DNA of 64,000 nucleotides from Bradyrhizobium sp. NP1 (GCF_030378205.1 NZ_CP127385.1:6550001-6614000), one strand, 5' to 3'. Shown: positions 26,800-35,809, counted from the stretch's first letter. Notes: generated from the sequence alone by a model not told the origin. Numbers and translations: made by a program.

Positions 26800-27692
26800 G
26801 CCTCACCACCTGAAAGCAGTTGCCGCAAGCCGACCTTTCGTCCGGAAAACAGCAGCACGGTCATCACCACCGAGATCAGCGCGACCGATAACGCGCTGCC
26901 CAGCGCCCAGTTGTTGGCACCAAGAAACTGGCTTGCAATGACGTTGCCGAACATCTGGCCCGACGTGCCGCCAAGCAGCTGCGGCGTGACATAGGCCCCG
27001 CAACTCAGCAGGAAGACCATCGTGCAGCCCGACAGCACGCCGGTCATGCTGAGCGGAAGAACGACACGAATGAAGGTCTTGACCGGGCCCGCGCCGAGGT
27101 CGGCAGACGCCTCGAGGATGGCGGGATCGAGCTTGCTCAAGGAGATATAGATCGGCAGGATCATGAACAACGCGTAGACATAGATCAGGCCGACATAAAC
27201 CGCGCCCTCGTTGTAGAGCAAACCGTCGACGGAGATATCGGCCAATCCGATCGACTGCAGGCCGTAGCTGACCAGGCCGTTGCGGCCGAGCATCGGCACC
27301 CAGACGAAGGTACGAATGACGTAGCTCGTCCAGAACGGAAGGAAGACGGCGAGCGTCAACAGCGATTTCGCGCGGCCGGTCGCGCGCGCCATCGTCCAGG
27401 CCACCGGATAGGACAGCACGAGCGACAACAGCGTCGTGATCGCCGCGATCCGTACGGTGCGCAGCATGGTGTAGGCGTAGGTCGGATCGGCGATCACCGC
27501 GAGGTAGTTGTCGAGGTTCCAGTCCGGCTCGGTGGAGAAGATCGTCGATCGCCAAAACGACATGACCAGCATCAGCACGATCGGAAGAATGCTGAAGGCG
27601 AGCAGCCACAGTGCTGCCGGCGCGACCATCAGCGTGCCGGCGATCGCCGGCGCGCGCAGCCGCGGTCGTGTCGTGGCCCCGACCTGACGCAT
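26796..27692 (-). CDS. ABC transporter permease, PotB type
   Basis: 298 residues from ATG 27692, preceded by GGAGGAG at an ideal distance. The longer open frame (to 27974) runs through the operator and the opposite gene's start and is rejected. Six helices; PotB-like signature WTSYVIRTFVWVPMLGRNGLV and coupling loop DPAILEASADLGAGPVKTFIRVVLPLSM. First gene of the permease-receptor operon, divergent from the HutC-type regulator; an operator lies 76 bp upstream. Confidence 0.93.
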   Translation of the reverse strand: MRQVGATTRPRLRAPAIAGTLMVAPAALWLLAFSILPIVLMLVMSFWRSTIFSTEPDWNLDNYLAVIADPTYAYTMLRTVRIAAITTLLSLVLSYPVAWTMARATGRAKSLLTLAVFLPFWTSYVIRTFVWVPMLGRNGLVSYGLQSIGLADISVDGLLYNEGAVYVGLIYVYALFMILPIYISLSKLDPAILEASADLGAGPVKTFIRVVLPLSMTGVLSGCTMVFLLSCGAYVTPQLLGGTSGQMFGNVIASQFLGANNWALGSALSVALISVVMTVLLFSGRKVGLRQLLSGGEA

Positions 27693-27767
27693 GTCTCCTC
27701 CGGATTGAGCCGGCTCGCCGTTGCGGCGAACGGCCGTCGTTCTGATCCTGCCGGATGCTAGACCCAA

Positions 27768-27779
27768 TTGACCGAACAA
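27768..27779. promoter_or_regulatory. HutC-type operator, site 1
   Basis: TTGACCGAACAA, 10 of 12 to the perfect palindrome TTGACCGGTCAA of site 3, in the same flanks (CAAT before it, AATCA after). It lies between divergent potB-like and gntR genes. On the minus strand a weak promoter (TTGATT, 18 bp, TAGCAT) would have this site in its spacer. Confidence 0.6.
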
Positions 27780-27932
27780 ATCAATCGGATTTTGCAGATT
27801 GCGATTTCGTATGCTGGCCGGCGCCACGCAGTGCTTGCGCAAGCCGCGAGATCGGCTACACATTTCCTGGTATTTTGGTCCGCCGACAAGCCGGCCTTCG
27901 AAACAGAACAACCACCGCTGAGAGCGCACGCA

Positions 27933-28691
27933 ATGAAACGGGACAACGCCGACGGGACCGACGGCAAACGCCAACCGCTTTATCGGCAGATTGCGGAAGC
28001 ACTCGAAAGCAGGATCACCGCCGGCAAATATCCCATCGGTTCAAAACTGCCCACCGAGCACCAGCTCGTCGCCAAGCACCGGATCAGCCGCGCCACCGCG
28101 ATCGCCGCGCTCGACTATCTGGAGGCCCAGGGCTTCGTCTATCGGCGACCCCGGCTCGGGACCGAGGTTGTCTCGCGTTATCCGATCAAGCAGCAGGTGA
28201 CGGAAGGCGACGTGTTTCATGATTGGGCGCGGATGGGCACCGAATACAAGCTTGAGATCGTCGATCGCGAGATCGTCAAGATCCCGCCGCAGCTGCGCGA
28301 AGGCCGCACCCAGATGGGCGGCAACTGGCTGCATCTGATCGGCGTGCGCCGCGCCGGGCGGTCCGAAAAACCGATCTGTGTCGCCGAGATCTACGTTCAC
28401 CCCGATTATGCGGGAATCTCGGACGATATCGATCGCTTTCCCCCGCGCGTCTTCGCCATGATCGAGGAGAAGTTCAACCTGGCCATCCGCACCGTGCAGC
28501 AGGAGCTCCGTGCGGTCATCGTCACGCCGGAGCGCGCCGATCTGCTCCAGATCTCGAGGAAATCGCCCGCGCTCGAAATCGTCCGCTGGTACTGCGGACC
28601 GAACTCGAAGCCGATCGAGGTCACCGTGGATACCCATCCCGGCGATATCTTCACCTACAAGAGCGAAGTGCACCGCGGGCAGTTCCGCTAA
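27933..28691 (+). CDS. GntR family regulator, HutC subfamily (UTRA domain)
   Basis: 252 residues from ATG 27933. Winged helix at residues about 14-80 (PLYRQIAEALESRITAGKYPIGSKLPTEHQLVAKH, then SRATAIAALDYLEAQGFVYRR). Then a UTRA ligand-binding domain (about 95-250) with CVAEIYVHPDYAGI, QELRAVIVTPERADLLQI and SPALEIVRWYCGPNSKPIEVTVDTHPGD. HutC relatives bind histidine-pathway or sugar-phosphate ligands, but the domain is versatile. It is divergent from the ABC permease operon; matching palindromes occur at the promoters of that operon, of the DUF296 gene and of the ATPase-hydantoinase operon, making it the likely repressor of all three. Confidence 0.92.
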   Translation: MKRDNADGTDGKRQPLYRQIAEALESRITAGKYPIGSKLPTEHQLVAKHRISRATAIAALDYLEAQGFVYRRPRLGTEVVSRYPIKQQVTEGDVFHDWARMGTEYKLEIVDREIVKIPPQLREGRTQMGGNWLHLIGVRRAGRSEKPICVAEIYVHPDYAGISDDIDRFPPRVFAMIEEKFNLAIRTVQQELRAVIVTPERADLLQISRKSPALEIVRWYCGPNSKPIEVTVDTHPGDIFTYKSEVHRGQFR

Positions 28692-28809
28692 GCCGCCAGC
28701 GGCCGCAGCAGGCTGCACGTCCCTCCGCAGGGCCCTCGCTTTCACGATCGGTGATGCGCATCTTCATCGCCGCTGATCCGGCACGCGCAGCCGCGAGCAT
28801 GCGACCGCC

Positions 28810-28839
28810 TTGACGGGCCCAAGCCGCGGTGAGACATAT
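28810..28839 (+). promoter_or_regulatory. Predicted promoter of the DUF296 gene
   Basis: TTGACG at 28810-28815 and ACATAT at 28834-28839, 18 bp apart. Operator site 2 starts at the last base of the -10, covering the start of transcription. Confidence 0.45.
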
Positions 28840-28848
28840 GACCGGTCA
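28839..28848. promoter_or_regulatory. HutC-type operator, site 2
   Basis: TGACCGGTCA, a perfect 10-bp palindrome, followed by ATTG; 11 of the 12 bases of site 3 are kept (A replaces the first T). It lies 65 bp before the DUF296 gene. Confidence 0.65.
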
Positions 28849-28913
28849 ATTGCAAGAGCGTGCCGGTCGGATCTCGCGCCAGCGGCACCAGCGAACAACG
28901 AAAGCAAAGAGCC

Positions 28914-29447
28914 ATGGTCGACGTCATCGCCAAAGCACGGGTCACCGACATCATCTACGCGCAACTGTCCAAGGATGCCGATCTCTACAACGAGATCATG
29001 GAAATCTGCCGGCGCGAGAACATCTCCACCGGCTACGTTCTCAACGTCATCGGCGGCTTGCGCAAGGCCCGGCTCAGCATGCCGGTAAAGGCCGACTCCA
29101 ACGATGCACCGCCCGGCGTGCGCGAATGGGAAGGCGGCCTGATTGAATGCCAGGCGCTCGGCATCATCGGCCGGACGGTCGCGACGTATGATTCGGAAAA
29201 GGTATCCGGAATCATCAATCGCGCCGGCGAGCCTTATCTGCACGTGCACGCGACCATCACGGTCGCCGGCGAGACCTTCATGGGCCATTTGATCGAGGGC
29301 TGCATCGTGCGCTCGCTCGACAAGCAGTCGCACTTCACCATCACGCTGGCAAAGACCGAGGGCGCCACGCTGAATTTTGACGTGACCAAGACTGTCACGG
29401 CAAAATACCCGACGGGCATTCCGATCCACGAGCTGGTGCAGAACTAG
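28914..29447 (+). CDS. DUF296 / PPC-domain protein
   Basis: 177 residues from ATG 28914 (the frame is open upstream to 28860 without a good start). The single domain (about 25-165) matches the prokaryotic PPC/DUF296 family: YVLNVIGGLRKARLSMP, ECQALGIIGRTVATYD, GEPYLHVHATITVAGETFMGHLIEGCIV. PPC proteins form trimers; bacterial members are not well understood and only plant members are joined to AT-hook DNA-binding motifs. The conserved His-His cluster (HVHATI) could bind metal. Its position within the hydantoinase/ABC locus and the shared operator indicate a role there. It is convergent with the hyuB-like gene; a strong hairpin lies between. Confidence 0.85.
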   Translation: MVDVIAKARVTDIIYAQLSKDADLYNEIMEICRRENISTGYVLNVIGGLRKARLSMPVKADSNDAPPGVREWEGGLIECQALGIIGRTVATYDSEKVSGIINRAGEPYLHVHATITVAGETFMGHLIEGCIVRSLDKQSHFTITLAKTEGATLNFDVTKTVTAKYPTGIPIHELVQN

Positions 29448-29455
29448 AACCGTAA

Positions 29456-29480
29456 CGGGCTCCGGCAATGCCGGAGCCCG
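29456..29480. terminator. Bidirectional hairpin terminator
   Basis: CGGGCTCCGGC, AAT, GCCGGAGCCCG: perfect 11-bp stem and 3-nt loop in the 39-bp gap between the convergent DUF296 and hyuB-like genes. Confidence 0.8.
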
Positions 29481-29486
29481 CTTTGC

Positions 29487-31145
29487 TCACGGATAATGCC
29501 GGGCCGCGAACGCTTCCGAGATATAGCCATTGGCAAGGTCGTGGCTGATCAACGCGCGGCTGCGCGAGGCCGGATCGCCATAACCGCCGCCGCCCGGCGT
29601 CTCGACCCTGATGACGTCTCCGGCCGCGAAAGGAACGTTCTCGTCCTTGGTGCCCATTTCCGGAACGTAGTCTTGCGCGTTGACGCGCATCGACACCCTG
29701 GTCGGCGCACCGTTTCTGCCACCGAGGACGCCGAACGGGCCGCGCTGGCCGCGATCGCCCAGAACCGACATGCGTCCCTCGCCACTGAGCAGCCGCAGGC
29801 TGTACTGCACGCCGAGCCCGCCCCTGAACGCGCCGGCACCACCGGAATCCTGGCGCAACGCATATTCCTCGAACAGGACCGGCGCATACTGCTCGACCAC
29901 CTCCAGCGGCGGCGTCTTGGCGAGCCCCACCGAAGTGCAGGCGTTCGAGATGCCGTCGCCGGCGACGAAACCGCCATGGCCTCCGCCGGTGTAGAAATAG
30001 AGGATGTAGCGATCCTCGCCCTGCTCGTTGTGGCCGCCGAGCGCCACATTGGCCGATGTTCCGACCGGCGCGCCATGCAGACGCTCCGGCACCACCTGCG
30101 CCAAGGCGCCAAAGCAGGTGTCGACGATGCGCTGCGACACTTCCGCCGCGCATCCTGATACGGGACGGGGATACTGCGCGTTCAGGAAGGTGCTGGTCGG
30201 TGCGATTACCTCGATCGGCTCGAAACAGCCGGCATTCATCGGGATTTCGGGAAAGGCGTGCTTGAACGAGATGTAGACGGCGGAGGCCGTCGTCGCGATC
30301 ACTGAATTCAGCGGGCCGCGGCAGGGCTTTGAGCTGCGGCTGAAGTCGAACACGATCCGGTCCGGCTTGATCTCCATGTCGAGGCGAATGTGCAGCGGCT
30401 CATTCTGGACGCCGTCATTGTCCATCATGTCCTCGAAACTGTACTTGCCCGGCTTGAGCTGGGCGATCTTCTCGCGCACCAGGCGCGCGGCGCGGCGTTC
30501 GAGCTGCTCAATCGCCGCATCGAGGCGGTCGGCCCCGTAGGCCGCGATCAGGCGATGCACTTCCGCTTCGCCCGCCTTCAGCGAGGCCACCTGCGCATGG
30601 AGATCGCCGAGCCGCTGCGTGGGCACGCGGACATTGTCCAGAATGAGCCGCAGCAGGTCCGGCTCGACCTCGCCGTCGCGGTAGAGCTTGATGCCCGCGA
30701 CGCGCAAGCCTTCCTGCTGCACCTCGGTCGCCTTGGTCACGTAGCCGCCCGGCGCGGCGCCGCCGATGTCGGGCCAATGCCCGCTGGACCCCAGGAAGCA
30801 GAACAGCTTGCCGTCATGAAAGACCGGCATCACCAGCTTCACGTCCATCAGGTGCGTGCCGCCAAGATAGGGGCAATTGGTCATGTAGATGTCGCCCGGC
30901 CGGTGTTCCCTGCGGTTTTCGACGATGGAGGAGACCGCGAACTGCATGGCGCCGATATGGATCGGCATCCCGGTCGACCCTTGCGCGATCAGCCGGCCGC
31001 TCTCGCGGCGATAGATTCCGCATGCCCGGTCTCGGCCCTCGGAAATGATCGGCGAGAACGCGGCGCGATCGAAGATGATGTCCATCTCCTCCGCAATCTG
31101 CCGGAAGCGGTTCTGCAGGACGGTCAGCGTGATGGCGTCGATCAT
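29487..31145 (-). CDS. Hydantoinase B / oxoprolinase family protein
   Basis: 552 residues, the usual length. HyuB-family features: ITLTVLQNRFRQIAEEMD at the N-terminus, IHIGAMQFAVSSIV, GDIYMTNCPYLGGTHLMD, later FDFSRSSKPCRGPLNSV and the end GVEQ-like region with GRGGFG-type glycines (GGHGGFVAGDG, GGAGAFRGGLGVQYSL). Partner of the A subunit encoded 2 bp upstream on the same strand. The pair hydrolyses cyclic amides such as hydantoins or 5-oxoproline using ATP, or in related enzymes carboxylates acetone; the exact substrate is unknown. Confidence 0.93.
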   Translation of the reverse strand: MIDAITLTVLQNRFRQIAEEMDIIFDRAAFSPIISEGRDRACGIYRRESGRLIAQGSTGMPIHIGAMQFAVSSIVENRREHRPGDIYMTNCPYLGGTHLMDVKLVMPVFHDGKLFCFLGSSGHWPDIGGAAPGGYVTKATEVQQEGLRVAGIKLYRDGEVEPDLLRLILDNVRVPTQRLGDLHAQVASLKAGEAEVHRLIAAYGADRLDAAIEQLERRAARLVREKIAQLKPGKYSFEDMMDNDGVQNEPLHIRLDMEIKPDRIVFDFSRSSKPCRGPLNSVIATTASAVYISFKHAFPEIPMNAGCFEPIEVIAPTSTFLNAQYPRPVSGCAAEVSQRIVDTCFGALAQVVPERLHGAPVGTSANVALGGHNEQGEDRYILYFYTGGGHGGFVAGDGISNACTSVGLAKTPPLEVVEQYAPVLFEEYALRQDSGGAGAFRGGLGVQYSLRLLSGEGRMSVLGDRGQRGPFGVLGGRNGAPTRVSMRVNAQDYVPEMGTKDENVPFAAGDVIRVETPGGGGYGDPASRSRALISHDLANGYISEAFAARHYP

Positions 31146-31147
31146 GA

Positions 31148-33163
31148 CTAGTTTGCTCCCCGAACGATCGAGATGTTGCCGAGCTTGTCCAGCCGGGCGG
31201 TCCAGCCCGGCGGCACGATGGTGGTGGTATCGGCCTGGTCGATCCGCGCCGGCCCCGCAACCACGGTTGCTGCCGTCATCGCCTCGCGACGCCAGACCGG
31301 CACCTCGTAGCCTTCGCCATCGAAAACGATCCGCGACGTGCGCGGTGCGCCTTCCTTGGTGGGCAGCGCCGGATGGTCAATATCGAAGGTAAGTGGCGCC
31401 GCCGCCGACGCGCGGAGCCGCAGATTGATCAGGCGCACCGGAACATCCACCGTGACTCCATAGCGCTTGTGATGCTCGGCTTCGAACATGCGCGCCAGCG
31501 CATCGCCGTCGACGTCGTCGTTCGGCAAATGAACCGTCAGCCGGTGGGTCTGGCCGTCATATTGCAGGGCCGCCTCGTATCGCAATTCGACCTGATCAGG
31601 CGCGATGCCGTCGGCCTCGAACACGCCGAGCACACGTGCGCGCATCCGCGTAAACAGCGATGCGGTCTGGCCCGGCTCGAGCTGCGAGGTCAGGCGATGG
31701 ACCGTCCAGGTGTCGTCATGCCGGACGTCGGCCATCAGGCATCCGAGCGCCGACGTCACGCCGGGCCAGGTCGGCACCAGCACCTTGGGAATGTGCAGGT
31801 GATCGGCGATGCTGCAGGCATGCAGCGGCCCGGCCCCTCCGAACGGCACCAGCGTGAATTCGCGGGTATCAAAGCCCTTCTCCAGCGAAATCCTGCGGAT
31901 CGCTCCGGCCATGTTGATGTCGATGACACGCAGCGCGGCCTCGGCGGCGCCCAGCGCCGTCGTCCCGAGGTCGCGGCCGAGCGCTTCGAAGGCGGTCCAG
32001 ACCTGGGCCCTCAGGTCGACAGGCTTGGCGAGGAAATTTGCAGTTTCGAGCCGGCCCAGCAGGAAATTGGCATCCGCCACAGTCGGCCGAGTACCGCCGC
32101 GGCCATAGCAGATCGGGCCAGGCTCCGACCCGGCGCTCTCCGGGCCGACGTGGAGGATGCCGCTTTCGTCGAGATAGATGATGCTGCCGCCACCCGCCCC
32201 GATGGTCTCGATGTCGATCATCGGAATCCGCGACGGGATGCCGTAGTCGAACTCCTTCTGATCGGCCAGCGCCGGCTCGCCGTTGACGATCAAGGATACG
32301 TCGAAGCTGGTGCCGCCCATATCGGCCGACACGATGTGCTTCTCGCCCGCCTCGCGCCCGATCCAGGCGGCCGCGATGGCGCCGCCGGCCGGCCCCGAAA
32401 GCACGCTACGGCAGGCCTGGCGGATCGTGTTCTCGACCGACAATGCTCCGCCGTTGGACTGCATCACGCGGAACGATTTGCGGTAGCCCGACGACTTGAG
32501 CCCGCCATCGACGCTGTTCAGATACTTGTCCAGCAGGGGCTGCAGATAGGCGTTGATCGCGGTCGTCGAGACCCGCTCGAACTCGCCGACTTCCGGCAGG
32601 ATCTCGTGGCTCAGGCTGATGAAGTCGTTTGGCCACAGTTCCCTGATGATCGCGTGGGCAGCCTGCTCCTGCGCCGGATTGGCGTAGCTGTGCATGAACA
32701 TCACCGCGAGCGATTCGACGCCCGCGGCTTTCAGGGCAAGCGCGGCCTCCTTCAGTCCTTCCTTGTCCAGCGCGACGACGACGTCGCCCCGCGCCGTGAC
32801 GCGCTCGGCCACCTCGGCACGGGCGTAACGCGGAATCAGCGGCGCAAAGCTTCCGGTCATGCCGTATTCCATCGGCCGCGTCCGCCGGCCGAGCTCAAGG
32901 ATGTCGCGAAATCCCTTCGAGGTGATCAGGCCGGCCTTGGCGCCGCGGCGCTCGAGCAGCGCATTGGTGCCGACCGTGGTGCCGTGCACGATCGACTGAA
33001 TGGCTTCCAGCGGCGCTGCCTGCTTCAGGCCGGCGACAAAGGCGATGGCCTGGTTGTGCACCGATGTCGGCACTTTTCGGATGACGACCTCGCGCGTTTC
33101 GAGACTGACCAACACAATGTCGGTGAACGTGCCGCCAACGTCGACACCCGCAATCCAGGACAT
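31148..33163 (-). CDS. Hydantoinase A / oxoprolinase family protein
   Basis: 671 residues, normal for the single-subunit A protein. Starts with the nucleotide-binding motif GVDVGGTFTDIVLV, then VHGTTVGTNALLERRGAKAGLITSKGFRDILELGRR, and in the second half SADMGGTSFDVSLI and FGGAGPLHACSIAD, all typical of the HyuA/acetone carboxylase beta family in the actin-like ATPase fold. Gene order ATPase, hyuA, hyuB on one strand suggests one transcript from site 3. Acts in the cytoplasm on the compound imported by the spermidine-type ABC transporter; this link is inference from operators and position. Confidence 0.93.
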   Translation of the reverse strand: MSWIAGVDVGGTFTDIVLVSLETREVVIRKVPTSVHNQAIAFVAGLKQAAPLEAIQSIVHGTTVGTNALLERRGAKAGLITSKGFRDILELGRRTRPMEYGMTGSFAPLIPRYARAEVAERVTARGDVVVALDKEGLKEAALALKAAGVESLAVMFMHSYANPAQEQAAHAIIRELWPNDFISLSHEILPEVGEFERVSTTAINAYLQPLLDKYLNSVDGGLKSSGYRKSFRVMQSNGGALSVENTIRQACRSVLSGPAGGAIAAAWIGREAGEKHIVSADMGGTSFDVSLIVNGEPALADQKEFDYGIPSRIPMIDIETIGAGGGSIIYLDESGILHVGPESAGSEPGPICYGRGGTRPTVADANFLLGRLETANFLAKPVDLRAQVWTAFEALGRDLGTTALGAAEAALRVIDINMAGAIRRISLEKGFDTREFTLVPFGGAGPLHACSIADHLHIPKVLVPTWPGVTSALGCLMADVRHDDTWTVHRLTSQLEPGQTASLFTRMRARVLGVFEADGIAPDQVELRYEAALQYDGQTHRLTVHLPNDDVDGDALARMFEAEHHKRYGVTVDVPVRLINLRLRASAAAPLTFDIDHPALPTKEGAPRTSRIVFDGEGYEVPVWRREAMTAATVVAGPARIDQADTTTIVPPGWTARLDKLGNISIVRGAN

Positions 33164-33208
33164 TCCCTTACCCTTCTGTTGAAACCTCGTGTCCGGTGCC
33201 GTCCTGCA

Positions 33209-34321
33209 TCAATCCGCCAGCACCACGACGTTGCTCGGCTCGATCGAGACAGTGACGCGCGCACCCTGCCGGATCGCTGACGACTCGAAATCAGGCGGCA
33301 GATCCGCCTGCAACTGCTGGCCTTGCGACAAAGCGAGCTTCAGGCGCAACGCCGAACCCAGATATTTGACGTCGACCACGTCGGCATCGAACGCATTGCT
33401 GCAGTTTTTTGGCAGCGATCGCGCAACCCGAATCTTTTCGTAGCGGATCGCGACGGTTACATCCTGGCCGCGCGTGACGGTCGCCCGGCACAGGCCGGTC
33501 AGACGGATGTCGCCCACCGAGACGACACAGTGCTCGCCACCGGGCTCTTGCGCCACGACACCCTTGAGCAGGTTGGAATGTCCGATGAAATCCGCGACGA
33601 AGCGACATGACGGCGTTTCATAGATGTCGTGCGGCGTTCCGACCTGGATGATACGGCCTGCCTGCATGACCGCGATCCGGTCCGACATCGCGATCGCCTC
33701 GGCCTGGTCGTGCGTGACGAAAATGAAGGTGCTGCCGACCGCCTTCTGCAGCCGCCGCAGCTCTTCCTGCATCTGCAGGCGAAGCTTGAGGTCAAGCGCA
33801 CCGAGCGGCTCGTCCAGCAGGACGACCTCCGGATCGCCCACCAGTGCCCGGGCAATCGCGACGCGCTGACGCTGGCCGCCAGAAAGCTCGTGGATCTTTC
33901 GATCCTGCATCCCCGACAGCCTCACCATCTCAAGCACGTCCATCGCCTTCTTGCGCGCAAGCGCGGCCGGCGTCCGCTTCATCTCAAGCGGAAAAAGGAT
34001 GTTCTCCACGACGCTCAGATGCGGAAACAGCGCCAGATGCTGGAAAACCATGTTGGTCTTCCTGCGATAGGGCGGCAGATCCACGACGCTCTCGCCGTGG
34101 ATCCGGACTTCGCCGCCGGTCGGCGCCTCGAAACCGCCGATGATCCGCAACAGCGTGGTCTTCCCGCAGCCGCTCGGCCCGAGCAGCGAAAAGAACTCGT
34201 TGCGGCGAATGTCGACCGACACGCCGTGCAGCGCGATGAAGTTCGCGAACTCCTTGCGCACGTCGACGACCTCGACGGCAGGCGCTTCATGCACGGTCAA
34301 TCGGTCCATCATCCACCGCAT
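33209..34321 (-). CDS. ABC transporter ATP-binding protein, PotA type
   Basis: 370 residues. Walker A GPSGCGKTT, Q-loop FQHLALFPHLSV (His follows the Gln), signature LSGGQRQR, Walker B VVLLDEPLGALDL, H-loop THD, and a C-terminal TOBE domain (about 280-365). Three ATGs lie close together (34321, 34312, 34309) and the start is uncertain. It is the only ATPase of this type in the window while the matching permeases and receptor (24815-27692) lack one, so they probably form one transporter split over two operons under the same operator. Followed 45 bp later by the hyuA-like gene. Confidence 0.92.
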   Translation of the reverse strand: MRWMMDRLTVHEAPAVEVVDVRKEFANFIALHGVSVDIRRNEFFSLLGPSGCGKTTLLRIIGGFEAPTGGEVRIHGESVVDLPPYRRKTNMVFQHLALFPHLSVVENILFPLEMKRTPAALARKKAMDVLEMVRLSGMQDRKIHELSGGQRQRVAIARALVGDPEVVLLDEPLGALDLKLRLQMQEELRRLQKAVGSTFIFVTHDQAEAIAMSDRIAVMQAGRIIQVGTPHDIYETPSCRFVADFIGHSNLLKGVVAQEPGGEHCVVSVGDIRLTGLCRATVTRGQDVTVAIRYEKIRVARSLPKNCSNAFDADVVDVKYLGSALRLKLALSQGQQLQADLPPDFESSAIRQGARVTVSIEPSNVVVLAD

Positions 34322-34341
34322 GCCGGCTAGGCCGGCCCTCA

Positions 34342-34375
34342 GAACGGAGCCATCAAAGCATTTCTCAATTGACCG
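34342..34375 (-). promoter_or_regulatory. Predicted promoter of the PotA-type ATPase / hydantoinase operon
   Basis: Minus strand: TTGACC, 17-bp spacer, TTTGAT. The -35 is inside operator site 3, consistent with repression by exclusion. Confidence 0.5.
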
Positions 34376-34380
34376 GTCAA
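34369..34380. promoter_or_regulatory. HutC-type operator, site 3
   Basis: TTGACCGGTCAA, a perfect 12-bp palindrome 48 bp before the ATPase start. Confidence 0.7.
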
Positions 34381-34550
34381 ATCATATTTGCGGCCAAGAG
34401 CGTCGCGCCCGGCGGGGCGCGACGAAATGCGGGCAGCTGCAATGAGCGAGCAAAAGCCTTTTCGAATATTGGATGAAGCGCGATTTACGTCGGACGCCGC
34501 ATTGGCGAGCCGCACAAAGTATCGGTCGCGATCGCAGCCCGCGGGGGCGA

Positions 34551-35702
34551 TCAAGCCTGGCGGCGAACCATGTCCGGCTGCAGCGCGGAGAGCGCGTTAG
34601 CTCCGAGCAAGGCCAAGTCGCGGTCGATCTCCTGGGCCAGCAGACGCGCGGCATGCGTAATGCCGGCTTCTCCGGCAACGGCCGCGGCATACATGAACGG
34701 CCGGCCCAGAAAGACAAAGTGCGCTCCCAGCGCGAGCGCCTTCAGCACGTCGGTGCCGCGGCGAATTCCGCCATCGATCATGATGGCGAGACCGCGCGCG
34801 ACTTGCGCGATTTCCGGCAGCACGTCGAGCGGGGCCGCTGCGCCGTCGAGCTGCCGGCCGCCGTGATTGGATATGATAATGCCGTCCGCGCCGCTGTCGC
34901 GGGCAATCACCGCATCCTGCGCCGACAAGATGCCCTTCACGACGAGCAGGCCGCGCCATCGCCGCCTGATCAGTTCGAGGTGCTGCCATGCGAGCTGATC
35001 GCGCAGTCCGATCGCGCGCACCAGATCGCGCGACAGAACCGGCGGGCCACGCGTCGCATCCATGTTCTCGAAATGCGGCATGCCGTGCGCGGAAAGGGTG
35101 CGCAGCGCCGTTCCGAGGAGCCAGCGCGGATGCGTCAGCCCGTCGAGCGCCAGGCGCAGGCTCGGGCGCAACGGCACCGAAAAGCCGTTGCGCTCATTGT
35201 TCTCGCGATTGGCCGCGACCGGCACGTCCGCCGTCAGCACCAGCGTATCGAAGCCGGCGGCAGCCACGCGGTCGACGAGCGCTTCGATCCGTGCGGGTTC
35301 GCCGGGGAGATAGGCCTGATACCACGTGGTCGGGCCAACGGCGCGCACCGCCTCGAGCGGAATGAGCGAGGAGGCGCTCAAGATGAAGGGGATTTGCGCC
35401 TTCCCCGCCGCACGCGCTGCCACGACGTCATAGCGATAGGCGCTGAGCGCACCGACCCCCATCGGGGCGATGCCGAATGGCGAAGCATAGGGAACGCCGA
35501 ATAGCGTGGCGGCCTGCGCGCGGCGAGAGACGTCGACCAGCACGCGCGGCACGAATGCCCAGCGGCCGAACGCGGCTTCGTTTGCGCGCAGCGCGCTCTC
35601 CGTCTCGGCGCCGCCGGCGATGAAGCTATAGAGCAGGTGCGGCAGCCTGCGCCGCGCGGCCTTGCGGTAGTCTTCGAGGGACAGGATCTTGCGCAATGTC
35701 AT
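34551..35702 (-). CDS. FMN-dependent alpha-hydroxy-acid dehydrogenase/oxidase
   Basis: 383 residues, TIM barrel of the lactate/mandelate/glycolate family. Features: FIAGGAETESALRANEAAF at the N-terminus, then PFGIAPMGVGAL, the substrate-side WYQAYLP, a Lys in LLVVKGIL, and the catalytic segment SNHGGRQLDG with the base His and substrate Arg, followed by IMIDGGIRRGTDVLKALALGAHFVFLGRP for FMN phosphate. It oxidises an L-2-hydroxy acid to the 2-oxo acid, passing electrons to a quinone, cytochrome or oxygen. It is 168 bp downstream of the taurine-type permease on the same strand, separated by a long inverted repeat. Substrate unknown. Confidence 0.93.
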   Translation of the reverse strand: MTLRKILSLEDYRKAARRRLPHLLYSFIAGGAETESALRANEAAFGRWAFVPRVLVDVSRRAQAATLFGVPYASPFGIAPMGVGALSAYRYDVVAARAAGKAQIPFILSASSLIPLEAVRAVGPTTWYQAYLPGEPARIEALVDRVAAAGFDTLVLTADVPVAANRENNERNGFSVPLRPSLRLALDGLTHPRWLLGTALRTLSAHGMPHFENMDATRGPPVLSRDLVRAIGLRDQLAWQHLELIRRRWRGLLVVKGILSAQDAVIARDSGADGIIISNHGGRQLDGAAAPLDVLPEIAQVARGLAIMIDGGIRRGTDVLKALALGAHFVFLGRPFMYAAAVAGEAGITHAARLLAQEIDRDLALLGANALSALQPDMVRRQA

Positions 35703-35809
35703 TATCTAGCGTTCCGAATCCGAAGTTCGCAGCATCTTGCGGCATCCTCCTTTTTGCGTGCTTCTGATTCGCAAGGACACTGGAAACGGGATGATTCCAG
35801 CACCGCTTT

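Noticed and set aside
27693..27974. N-terminal extension of the PotB-type permease
   Set aside because: It covers the operator and the divergent regulator's start; ATG 27692 has a strong GGAGGAG site.
27933..28691. Regulator of the hut genes at the right edge
   Set aside because: HutC subfamily membership alone does not show hut control. It is 33 kb from hutU/hutH and its operator motif was not seen near 63.4-64 kb.
31373..33280. 635-codon open frame on the plus strand
   Set aside because: Lies antisense to the well-supported hyuA-like gene; Arg/Gly/Val-rich composition and no domain. High-GC shadow.
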